Positions 1 through 7,737 of a DNA stretch of 64,000 bases are shown here, one piece after another (position 1 is the stretch's first letter; each line of letters begins with the position of its first letter). The notes under the pieces were generated by a model. It had not been told where the DNA came from and ran no database searches. It saw only the letters and a list, made by a program, of their open reading frames with translations. The translations under genes and the position numbers were made by a program. Source of the DNA: Lachnospiraceae bacterium (GTDB lineage Bacteria > Bacillota > Clostridia > Lachnospirales > Lachnospiraceae); the NCBI GenBank assembly GCA_900753305.1, contig CAADYR010000047.1, forward strand, positions 1 to 64,000, written 5' to 3'.

Positions 1-1
1 A

Positions 2-83
2 TGGATGGAGGTGGATTCGAACCACCGAAGCAATTTGCAGCAGATTTACAGTCTGTCCCCTTTGGCCACTCGGGAATCCATCC
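2..83 (-). tRNA. tRNA-Tyr (anticodon GTA)
   Basis: Read on the minus strand, the 7-bp acceptor stem GGATGGA/TCCATCC is perfect, with A as discriminator at position 2. The T arm contains GGTTCGAATCC. The anticodon loop CTGTAAATC gives anticodon GTA (positions 47-49). There is a long class II variable arm, as expected for bacterial tRNA-Tyr. The 3' CCA is not encoded. The gene follows the phosphodiesterase operon in the same direction. Confidence 0.95.
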
Positions 84-88
84 ATGTG

Positions 89-118
89 CAGGACTTACGG
101 GTATAACCCAAAGTCCTG
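89..118. repeat. Hairpin between phosphodiesterase operon and tRNA-Tyr
   Basis: An 8-bp inverted repeat CAGGACTT/AAGTCCTG encloses a second GGGT/ACCC stem, giving a long strong hairpin just upstream of the tRNA 5' end on the minus strand. No U-run follows it. It may be a processing or punctuation element between the operon and the tRNA rather than a classical terminator. Confidence 0.55.
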
Positions 119-170
119 ACAAGTTATATTTATATCATAATCGCCTGCAAAAAGCAACAGTTTTTTACAA

Positions 171-1466
171 CTATTTCGGCTCTCTTATAATTTCACAGAT
201 TGGAGTTCCATCAGTATCCGGCAAGTCTACCCCAAGAATGGCTGCATAAGTAGGAGCTTCATCAATTAATCTGCCCTTTTCCAGAACTACATTCTCAGCA
301 AAATCAGGTCCTTTTGCCATGAAGATTGGTTGTGGTCCCTTATCCGGAGTATAACCATGAGATGCTCTGCCATATCTGTAATCAGTATCTCCGAACGCTT
401 CTACCAGTGGTTTGGTCACACCTTCTCCAAATGATGTATAATCATCAGATTCAATAACAAAGGAAAATTCTCCGCCCAAATGAAACCGTTCTCTGGATTC
501 TGCTTCTGTATAGACCTCGCCGATTCCGTAGATTCCCTCATCACGCATCCATCGTAACAGGTTGAATACTCTGTGTGCTGTATTTTCATCCTCGGAATCT
601 TTCAAATATACGACTGCTGAAAGGCCATTGGACAGGCAGTATGCCTTCCAGTCCGTTACTTTTCCTTCTTTATCTACTGTAAGAAATCCGTAGTCTGCAA
701 GTATAACATTGAGATTGATGATTCTGGAAATATCCATCTGACCATGATCACTGGTTACTACAAGATTGGTCTGTTCTGCAAGTCCCAGTTCTTCCTGTAC
801 CGCCATCAACTGCTGTACGAAGCGGTCTGTATCCTTAACAGCCTGTTCTACCATCTGGTTAAAGATTCCATACTGATGTCTTGCGCCATCAATGTTGGCT
901 GGATGGATCAGCAATACATCCGGCTGCTTCTCACGAAGAACATCACATGCACAGGCTATAATGAATTCATCCACATAAGGGTGACTATATTCCTTAAGTA
1001 TTCCACTGTTTTTCTTCACGATTGCCAGCATATCCTCATCGCAGCCGGTCCTTCGGAATGCATCTTCCAGAGATTCTCCATTCTGCGGTACATATTCCGG
1101 TATTTTGTAGTCAATATCCTTGTGGCAGCCTGTCACCGGCCAGAATACAGTAGCTGTAGTCAGCCCCTTTTCCTTACATGCAGTGAAAATATCTCTGGAA
1201 CGGATAACATCAGCAAACCAGTTCCACGGTGTTGGTTTCTCATTCATAATAAGCTTAAAATTGCTGGTCACTCCATGTTTGTCCGGATAGTTTCCTGTCA
1301 TCATAGTTGTGTGGCATGGGTAAGTTACCGTTGGATAGATCGATCTGACACTTCTTACCATGCTGCCACCTTTTAAATAAGTGTTATATCCTGGCAGGGT
1401 GGTGAACAGAGTCAAGTCCTCTGTCACCATTGCATCTGCTGAAAGTACGATTAATTTGTTTGCCAT
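171..1466 (-). CDS. Type I phosphodiesterase / nucleotide pyrophosphatase family protein (alkaline phosphatase superfamily)
   Basis: 431 residues, the usual length for a soluble bacterial NPP/ENPP-like enzyme. Visible metal and nucleophile residues: Asp11 in LSADAM, the nucleophile Thr48 in YPTVTYPCH, then HPANIDGARH, TSDHGQ and ASHGYTPD supplying the remaining Asp and His ligands. There is no signal peptide, so a cytoplasmic role is likely. Such enzymes hydrolyse phosphodiester bonds of nucleotides or glycerophosphodiesters. It is the last gene of the Ugp-like transporter operon, 19 nt after the binding-protein gene. The inference is that it hydrolyses the imported phosphodiester, for example a glycerophosphodiester, to a usable phosphate ester. 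Substrate not provable from sequence. Confidence 0.88.
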   Translation of the reverse strand: MANKLIVLSADAMVTEDLTLFTTLPGYNTYLKGGSMVRSVRSIYPTVTYPCHTTMMTGNYPDKHGVTSNFKLIMNEKPTPWNWFADVIRSRDIFTACKEKGLTTATVFWPVTGCHKDIDYKIPEYVPQNGESLEDAFRRTGCDEDMLAIVKKNSGILKEYSHPYVDEFIIACACDVLREKQPDVLLIHPANIDGARHQYGIFNQMVEQAVKDTDRFVQQLMAVQEELGLAEQTNLVVTSDHGQMDISRIINLNVILADYGFLTVDKEGKVTDWKAYCLSNGLSAVVYLKDSEDENTAHRVFNLLRWMRDEGIYGIGEVYTEAESRERFHLGGEFSFVIESDDYTSFGEGVTKPLVEAFGDTDYRYGRASHGYTPDKGPQPIFMAKGPDFAENVVLEKGRLIDEAPTYAAILGVDLPDTDGTPICEIIREPK

Positions 1467-1485
1467 TTCCTGTATCCTGCCTGTT

Positions 1486-2886
1486 CTACTGATTCAAGAT
1501 CTTATTTACTTTGGTTTCAAGATCTGCCAGTGTAGAGTCAATGTCTGCTCCGTTTAAATAAATTGCATCCAGAGCCTTTTCAATTTCTGCTCCTGCCTCT
1601 GTATAGTTAGGATTGGAGTATGCTGCACGTTTTACAAAACCTAACTGATCCAGTGCTACCTTGGCAAGAGGCATTTCTACAAAGTACTTCTGCATTGTAT
1701 CAGACTCTCCTGCGCTCTTTCTGGAAGGCAGATAACCTGTCTTGATAGAAGATTTGATCGCCTGTTCTGTTTCTGTCATGTATTTCATGAATTCCCATGC
1801 TGCTACTTTTTCCTTATCAGAAATATTGCTCATCATAACGACGCAGCATCCACCTGTAGGTGTACCATATTCCACTGCCTTGGGAATATATGCTGTTCCC
1901 AGTTCAAAACCAAGTTCATCTGCAATTGCAAGATTATCCTTTAAACTTCCTGTAGAGCCAAACCAGATTGCTGTGTTAAGGTTCTGTACATCTGTTGTAA
2001 CTTTATCCTGCTCTGTATGATTGTATGCATGTACAATTCCCTGATCGATCAGATCTCTCCAGAATCCAATGACTTTCTTACCTTCTGCGGTATTTAATAA
2101 AGTAGCATCTTCTGACTCATTCAGAATAGAGCTTCCATGCTCGATCATAAATGCATCCAGAGTCCACAGATAACTGTACTGGGAAGCACCATACTTACCA
2201 GTCTTGTCATGTACTGCGGTTGCTGCAGCCTTAAGATCATCCCAGGTCTTGATATCCTTGTAATCCCATCCTGCCTCATTTAAAAGGGTATTGTTGCAAT
2301 ACATAATTGGTGTACTGCGCAGATATGGCAGACCATAGATCGTATCATCCACATAACAGTTAGGAAGCAGACCTTCATAGAAGTCGCTCATATCCACGCC
2401 GGATTCATTTACATAGGAATCCAGTGCTTCCAACATACCATTTTCTGCGAATCTTCTGATCGTACTGATCTCCATAACAGAAAGTGCAGGTGTTTCATTG
2501 GCTACATAAGCAGCCTGAAGTTTCTGATGACACTCATCATAAGTTCCCTGATACTCTGCTGTTACATGAATTCCCTTTTCTTTACCAATTGTCTCATTGA
2601 ACTGATCTGCAAGTTCGATATTATTTTCCTGAGTTGCACCAGTCCAGCAATACCAGTATTTGATTTCTGTAACATCACCTGATGCTGCATCTGTATTCTG
2701 TGAAGCTTCCTGTGTCGTGGCATCCTCCGCCTTGGCTGTATCTGCTGTCTTGGCTACATCATCCTGCTGAATCTCTGCAGGTTGTGCTGTTGCATCAGTC
2801 TGTGCTGTACTTCCACAGCCGGATAAGGTTCCTGCCATCATGCAGGCAGCCATCAGTGTACTCAGTAATTGTGCTCTTTTTCTCAT
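1486..2886 (-). CDS. Extracellular solute-binding lipoprotein, UgpB-like
   Basis: Type 1 solute-binding protein (family SBP_bac) of about 466 residues with a lipoprotein signal ending in LSGC, followed by a Thr/Ala/Asp-rich linker. Start chosen at 2886 because it has AGGAG upstream and begins directly with the signal peptide MRKRAQLL; a longer frame to 2928 lacks a good site. The C-terminal half resembles UgpB (GSTGSLKDN; KTGYLPSRKSA). It lies between the permease genes and the phosphodiesterase in one operon. Predicted to capture sn-glycerol-3-phosphate, glycerophosphodiesters or a related sugar ligand at the membrane. The exact ligand is uncertain. Confidence 0.88.
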   Translation of the reverse strand: MRKRAQLLSTLMAACMMAGTLSGCGSTAQTDATAQPAEIQQDDVAKTADTAKAEDATTQEASQNTDAASGDVTEIKYWYCWTGATQENNIELADQFNETIGKEKGIHVTAEYQGTYDECHQKLQAAYVANETPALSVMEISTIRRFAENGMLEALDSYVNESGVDMSDFYEGLLPNCYVDDTIYGLPYLRSTPIMYCNNTLLNEAGWDYKDIKTWDDLKAAATAVHDKTGKYGASQYSYLWTLDAFMIEHGSSILNESEDATLLNTAEGKKVIGFWRDLIDQGIVHAYNHTEQDKVTTDVQNLNTAIWFGSTGSLKDNLAIADELGFELGTAYIPKAVEYGTPTGGCCVVMMSNISDKEKVAAWEFMKYMTETEQAIKSSIKTGYLPSRKSAGESDTMQKYFVEMPLAKVALDQLGFVKRAAYSNPNYTEAGAEIEKALDAIYLNGADIDSTLADLETKVNKILNQ

Positions 2887-2986
2887 TTTCTCCTCATTTC
2901 TACGCCGACTAAATCTTTCTGACCGCAATCTCGGCGTTTATGCAGCCAGTCTTCTATAGTAAATCCTTTCGGATCTTCTATCCTGT

Positions 2987-3808
2987 TTATTTCACACCCA
3001 TATAAGTGAAACCTTTGATAATCTGTTTTTGTGCCAGAAAATATACGATCAGAATAGGCAGCATCAGAATAATATTGCCCGCCATCAGAATATGCTGACA
3101 TACGCCTTCCTCTACGGTCTTCAACATTGTGACACCAAAGGGAAGCGTTCTGACTGCATCTGTTGTTGTCAGTACTGAAGGCCAGAAGTAATCATTCCAG
3201 GTTCCTACAAAGGTAAGCATTGCCAGTGTAACAACCGTTGGTCTGGCAATCGGAAGCATAATATGTGTAATGATCTTCAGTTCTCCCGCATGGTCTAATC
3301 TGGCTGCCTCAATTAATTCCTCAGGAATCTGCATAAAATTCTGTCTCAGCATAAAAATTCCAAATGCACTGGTTGCCTGTGGCAGGATCAAAGACCAGTA
3401 GGTATTGATCATATTCCATTTACTTAACAGCAGAAAAATAGGCAGGAAAATCAGCTGAGCCGGAATCATCATTGTCGCAAGGATCATTCCAAATCCCAGC
3501 TTTTTACCCAGGAATTCATAACGGGCAAATGCATAAGCTGCAGGAATAACTGTAATCATCTGCAACAGCAGGATTCCACCTGTCACAATAATGGAATTCT
3601 TTAAATAACTGGCAAATGGAATTGCCTTTACGGCTTTTACAAAGTTGACCCATTGCGGTTCCAAAACAAAAAATGAAGGTGGAAACTGCAAAGTCTGCCC
3701 CAGTGTCTTGATCGAGGTAAGTGCCATCCAGTAGAATGGGACAAAGAATAAAATCAGTAATATCACATTAAAAATACATCTTGCAGTTTTAGATAAATAT
3801 CGATACAT
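2987..3808 (-). CDS. ABC transporter inner-membrane permease, UgpE/MalG-like
   Basis: 273 residues with about six hydrophobic segments, the normal size for the shorter permease of CUT1-type carbohydrate importers. The EAA loop that docks to the ATPase is seen as EELIEAARLDHAGE about two-thirds along. The C-terminal WNDYFWP sequence is typical of MalG/UgpE proteins. It pairs with the adjacent UgpA-like permease (13 nt upstream) and the MalK-like ATPase of the same operon. The 100-nt gap to the binding-protein gene is larger than the other gaps. Confidence 0.9.
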   Translation of the reverse strand: MYRYLSKTARCIFNVILLILFFVPFYWMALTSIKTLGQTLQFPPSFFVLEPQWVNFVKAVKAIPFASYLKNSIIVTGGILLLQMITVIPAAYAFARYEFLGKKLGFGMILATMMIPAQLIFLPIFLLLSKWNMINTYWSLILPQATSAFGIFMLRQNFMQIPEELIEAARLDHAGELKIITHIMLPIARPTVVTLAMLTFVGTWNDYFWPSVLTTTDAVRTLPFGVTMLKTVEEGVCQHILMAGNIILMLPILIVYFLAQKQIIKGFTYMGVK

Positions 3809-3820
3809 AACGATTCCTCT

Positions 3821-4774
3821 CTATTGATAATGAACTTTCTTTTGCAGTCCACAGAAATATACCAGTGTCAAAACACTGACAATGACCATCAGGACAACTC
3901 CCACCGTAGATGCATAACCAATCTTGTAGAAACGGAACCCGTACTGGTAAATGTAGTATACAAGTGTCATTGTAGAATTCTGTGGTCCACCGTCTGTCAT
4001 GACATTCACAGTCTCAAATACTTTAAAAGAGCTGATAATTGCTGTCAGAGTCAGGAAAAACAGTGTCGGTGAAAGCATTGGCAATGTAATTTTGAAAAAT
4101 GTCGTTGCCGGTTTGGCATGATCCAGTTCCGCTGCTTCATATAAATAGGAAGGAATACTCTGTAATGCAGACAGGAAAATCAATGTGTAGTAACCTGCTG
4201 CTTTCCAGATATTTACGATGATAAGAGAATACATGGCAACTTTGGGATCATTCAGCCACATAACTTTATCGATTCCCAGAAATCCAAGTACATAATTGAG
4301 AAGTCCCAAATCCGTATCCATGATCCACATCCATACAAATGCAATTGAGATCATAGGCAATACATATGGGGTGAACATGATTCCCTGAATGAATCTGTTG
4401 ATCCTCGTATTTTTTTTAAGATATACTGCAAGCACCAGTCCCAGAACAATAGAACCGGCCACTGTCCAGAATGTAAACTGACAGGTGTTGAGCAATACCT
4501 GCATGAATTCAGGATCAGAGAACAGGTCAATGTAGTTATCCAGTCCAATAAACTTCATTTCTCCTACCATGTTCCACTTGTAAAAACTTAAACGGAACAT
4601 ATAAATAATGGGGTAGATCAGAAATATCAGACTGGCTGCGATCGCCGGCGCAACCATCAGATAAGGAAGCAGTCTGCGTACTAATGTATTACTTCCTACT
4701 GCAAATTCCCGTGTTTTTACAACCGGTTTTACAGGAATATTAAGTGTAGTACCATTTTTTGCTAAAATATCCAT
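3821..4774 (-). CDS. ABC transporter inner-membrane permease, UgpA/MalF-like
   Basis: 317 residues. A hydrophilic N-terminus (about 30 residues) is followed by six predicted membrane segments. The EAA motif YEAAELDHAKPATTF is near residue 225, and MTDGGPQNSTMTL is typical of the UgpA/MsmF branch. It forms the heterodimeric membrane channel with the UgpE-like protein. It starts 17 nt after the ATPase gene, so cotranscription is very likely. Confidence 0.9.
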   Translation of the reverse strand: MDILAKNGTTLNIPVKPVVKTREFAVGSNTLVRRLLPYLMVAPAIAASLIFLIYPIIYMFRLSFYKWNMVGEMKFIGLDNYIDLFSDPEFMQVLLNTCQFTFWTVAGSIVLGLVLAVYLKKNTRINRFIQGIMFTPYVLPMISIAFVWMWIMDTDLGLLNYVLGFLGIDKVMWLNDPKVAMYSLIIVNIWKAAGYYTLIFLSALQSIPSYLYEAAELDHAKPATTFFKITLPMLSPTLFFLTLTAIISSFKVFETVNVMTDGGPQNSTMTLVYYIYQYGFRFYKIGYASTVGVVLMVIVSVLTLVYFCGLQKKVHYQ

Positions 4775-4791
4775 TTACTTACCATGCCTTT

Positions 4792-5829
4792 CTAGCGCAG
4801 TCTCTGCTGCTGACCATCAAAATAAACGATCTTTTCCTGTGGTATAAATAATTCCACCATACCATCTACCGCTTCTTTATCATCAAATATTTTTGCCTGT
4901 ATCCGTCCAAACGGTGTGTCAATCTTATACAGAGTCTCTGTTCCCAGCATTTCATGTGTAATGACTTCACCCTTGATACTAAGTCCCGATTCCTCCGTCT
5001 GCTGTCCTTGCAATAATCTTACATATTCCGGCCGAAAACCTGCATAAGCTGCATTACTGAAAGGACAGTTCTCTATGTTAAGTCCCTGAGCCATTTCCAG
5101 AACATTCATAGGTGGTGTACCAATGAACTGTGCTGTAAATACATTATCCGGATCATGGTATATTTTATAAGGACTTCCCTGTTGCATGATCTTGCCTTTA
5201 TGCATCAGTACAATATGTGTTCCCATAGACATTGCCTCTACCTGATCATGTGTAACGTATACAAATGTAGAGCCAAGTCTATGATGCAGTTCGATCAGAT
5301 CAGTTCTAAGCTGTGTCCTGAGTTTTGCATCCAGATTAGACAGCGGTTCATCCATCAGAAATACCTCCGGCTTCTTGACCATAGCCCTTGCCAGTGCCAT
5401 ACGCTGTCTCTGTCCACCCGATAATGCATTGGGTTTTCTGTTCAGATATTCTTCCAGCCCTACTGACATGCTCACTTCACGGACTCTTTCTTCTCTTTCT
5501 GCTTTTGGAACTTTGCAGTTCTTTAGTCCAAATTCTATATTTTCTTTTACAGTCATTGTCGGGTATAATGCATAGTTCTGAAATACCATGGCGATTCCTC
5601 TGTCTCCCGGTTTTACTTCTTTCATATCCTTCCCGTCGATAGAGAGTGTACCTCTGGTTTCCTGTTCTAACCCCGCTATCATACGCAGTGTTGTGGACTT
5701 GCCGCATCCTGACGGTCCTAATAATACTGTAAAGCTGCCTTCTTTTATCTCCAGATTCAGATTCTCGATAACCGGGGCATCTTTTCCGTATGCTTTTTCA
5801 ATATCCTGTAATACGATTTTTGATTCCAA
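4792..5829 (-). CDS. ABC transporter ATP-binding protein, UgpC/MsmK/MalK-like
   Basis: 345 residues. Walker A GPSGCGKST near residue 38, Q-loop VFQNYALYP, signature LSGGQRQRMALARA, Walker B MDEPLSNLDAKLR and H-loop THDQVEAM are all present. A C-terminal regulatory TOBE/OB region follows, as in MalK. The start is TTG at 5827-5829: AGGAG at 5836-5840 is correctly spaced (6 nt) and the sequence MESKIVLQDIEKAYG fits the family. First gene of the five-gene importer/phosphodiesterase operon; the unusual start codon may tune expression. Confidence 0.9.
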   Translation of the reverse strand: MESKIVLQDIEKAYGKDAPVIENLNLEIKEGSFTVLLGPSGCGKSTTLRMIAGLEQETRGTLSIDGKDMKEVKPGDRGIAMVFQNYALYPTMTVKENIEFGLKNCKVPKAEREERVREVSMSVGLEEYLNRKPNALSGGQRQRMALARAMVKKPEVFLMDEPLSNLDAKLRTQLRTDLIELHHRLGSTFVYVTHDQVEAMSMGTHIVLMHKGKIMQQGSPYKIYHDPDNVFTAQFIGTPPMNVLEMAQGLNIENCPFSNAAYAGFRPEYVRLLQGQQTEESGLSIKGEVITHEMLGTETLYKIDTPFGRIQAKIFDDKEAVDGMVELFIPQEKIVYFDGQQQRLR

Positions 5830-5950
5830 AATAATCTCCTGTCCTTTCTGACCTTTATCATCACTTTTTCTTCTTTACAAAATTAACAATAACAATCTCA
5901 TGTAAATTCCATAATCATACTCTTGTAAAATGCATACAAAATTTGTGTAC

Positions 5951-5984
5951 AAAAAAAGATGCTCCAGTTGCCTGAAACATCTCT
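5951..5984 (-). terminator. Rho-independent terminator of the DEAD-box helicase gene
   Basis: On the minus strand an 11-bp stem (AGATGTTTCAG with CTGGAGCATCT, two G-U pairs) with a GCAA loop is followed by seven T residues. It starts 14 nt after the helicase stop codon. Confidence 0.9.
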
Positions 5985-5997
5985 TTCTCTGTCCTGT

Positions 5998-7605
5998 TTA
6001 TTTTGCGTTAGCAGGTTCAATATTAATGGCCTTGCCTTTGATCTTAACGTTCTTCATTGCCTTTAAAACATCTTTTGCATTTTCCTTGGGTACTTCTACG
6101 AAAGTATACTTATCATAAAGGTCGATCGCACCTACCAGTTTACCCGGGATATTTGCCTCACCTGCAATTGCACCCAGAATATCTTTTGCTCTTACCTTCT
6201 GTGCCTTACCAATATTAATGAACAGACGTACCATGCCTTCTTCTGCTCCGGTATTTTCGAAATCAAAATCACCGTTTTCAGAAGATTCTTCTTCATTAAC
6301 TTCATTCTGTCCCAGATACATCTTTAAGAAAGCTGCTGCAATATCCATTGCTGTATAATCTGCTGCATTGACCTGTTCTTCTATCATATTGATCATTGCT
6401 GTCAGATCTTCTTCTTCAATGATAGAAGCCACTTTATCCATGACCTTCTCCATCTTCATCTGATTCACATCATTTAAGGATGGAACAGGCATTGCAAGAA
6501 TCTTGGTCTTACAATAACGCATGATATCTTTTAATTTATATACTTCCTTACCTTTTACAAAAGTAAAGGAACGTCCGGTTCTGCCTGCACGTCCGGTTCT
6601 GCCGATTCGATGTACATAGTATTCATCATCCTGTGGAATATCATAGTTAAATACCGCTTCTACATCATCTACATCGATACCACGGGCTGCTACATCTGTA
6701 GCGATCAGAATATCTGTCTTACCTGTACGGAAACTCTTCATAACGCGATCACGCTGTGCCTGACTCATATCTCCATGAAGTCCTTCCGCAAAATAACCTC
6801 TGCCCTTTAATACTTCTGTCAGATCATCTACCATCTTCTTGGTATTACAGAATACAAGGGAAAGCTTTGGCTCATAGAAATCCAGCAGTCTGGTAAGCAC
6901 TTCTACCTTATCCTTACGCTTCACATCCAGATAATACTGCTCGATCTTCGGAACGGTCAGTTCCTTCTTTACGACCTTGATCATCTTGGCATCTGTTTTC
7001 TGATAATTCTTGGTAATCTCCAGAATTGCCTTTGGCATGGTCGCTGAGAAAAGGATCGTCTGTCTGTCCTCAGTCGGAATATACTGCAATACTGTTTCGA
7101 TATCTTCCCTGAATCCCATGTTGAGCATTTCATCTGCTTCATCCAGTACGATCGTATTTACGAAATCACAGCGAATCGTTTTACGGCGTAAATGATCCAT
7201 AACACGCCCCGGTGTACCAATAATGACCTGTGTACCCTTAAGAGCACGAATCTGCTTATTGATATCCTGTCCTCCATAAATAGGAAGTACTTTTACACCA
7301 TGCATGTATTTTGCAAGCTTCCTGATTTCCTCTGCTGCCTGCACTGCCAATTCTCTGGTCGGGCACAGAATCAATGCCTGAGGATGCTTGATATCTTTAT
7401 TTATATTGACTTTCTCTAATACAGGAATTCCAAATGCTGCTGTTTTACCAGTACCTGTCTGTGCCTGACCGATCACATCATAACCCTGCATGGCAACAGG
7501 GATTGCCTGTGACTGAATAGGAGATGCCTCTTCAAAGCCCATTTCCTTCACACCACGCAATATCTCGGGACACAAATCTAACTCATCAAATCTGACTGTT
7601 TCCAT
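5998..7605 (-). CDS. DEAD-box ATP-dependent RNA helicase, CsdA/DeaD type
   Basis: 535 residues. All helicase motifs are visible in order: Q motif (SPIQSQAIP), AQTGTGKT, PTRELAVQ, TPGRVMDHL, LDEADEML, FSATMP, VFCNTKK, IATDVAARGIDV and HRIGRTGRAGRTG. The C-terminus (about 455-530) is a DbpA/CsdA-type RNA-binding domain containing VRLFINIGKA. The protein unwinds structured RNA in ribosome assembly, mRNA turnover and cold adaptation. It has its own terminator and a hairpin-rich leader, suggesting regulation at the RNA level. Confidence 0.95.
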   Translation of the reverse strand: METVRFDELDLCPEILRGVKEMGFEEASPIQSQAIPVAMQGYDVIGQAQTGTGKTAAFGIPVLEKVNINKDIKHPQALILCPTRELAVQAAEEIRKLAKYMHGVKVLPIYGGQDINKQIRALKGTQVIIGTPGRVMDHLRRKTIRCDFVNTIVLDEADEMLNMGFREDIETVLQYIPTEDRQTILFSATMPKAILEITKNYQKTDAKMIKVVKKELTVPKIEQYYLDVKRKDKVEVLTRLLDFYEPKLSLVFCNTKKMVDDLTEVLKGRGYFAEGLHGDMSQAQRDRVMKSFRTGKTDILIATDVAARGIDVDDVEAVFNYDIPQDDEYYVHRIGRTGRAGRTGRSFTFVKGKEVYKLKDIMRYCKTKILAMPVPSLNDVNQMKMEKVMDKVASIIEEEDLTAMINMIEEQVNAADYTAMDIAAAFLKMYLGQNEVNEEESSENGDFDFENTGAEEGMVRLFINIGKAQKVRAKDILGAIAGEANIPGKLVGAIDLYDKYTFVEVPKENAKDVLKAMKNVKIKGKAINIEPANAK

Positions 7606-7628
7606 ATATACCTACTTTCTATCTTCAA

Positions 7629-7710
7629 AACCTGTAAGGTTTCCACAAGCGAATACGCACAATACTTATTCGCGCAAATAAGCGCATGCTTATATGCCAA
7701 GCATGCGCTT
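7629..7710 (-). promoter_or_regulatory. Hairpin-rich leader of the DEAD-box helicase / downstream end of the GH13 gene
   Basis: Three inverted repeats lie between the GH13 stop (7738) and the helicase start (7605): AACC/GGTT at 7629-7641, GCGAATA/TATTCGC at 7649-7673, and a perfect 12-bp AAGCGCATGCTT palindromic stem at 7680-7710. The last may terminate GH13 transcription, but only a weak U-run follows. Structured leaders are common for cold-shock helicases, so regulation by RNA folding is a possibility. Confidence 0.45.
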
Positions 7711-7737
7711 ATCATTACAACAATCTATAAAATACTA

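Noticed and set aside
744..1376. 210-codon plus-strand frame opposite the phosphodiesterase gene
   Set aside because: Shadow of the real minus-strand gene; no binding site or family resemblance.
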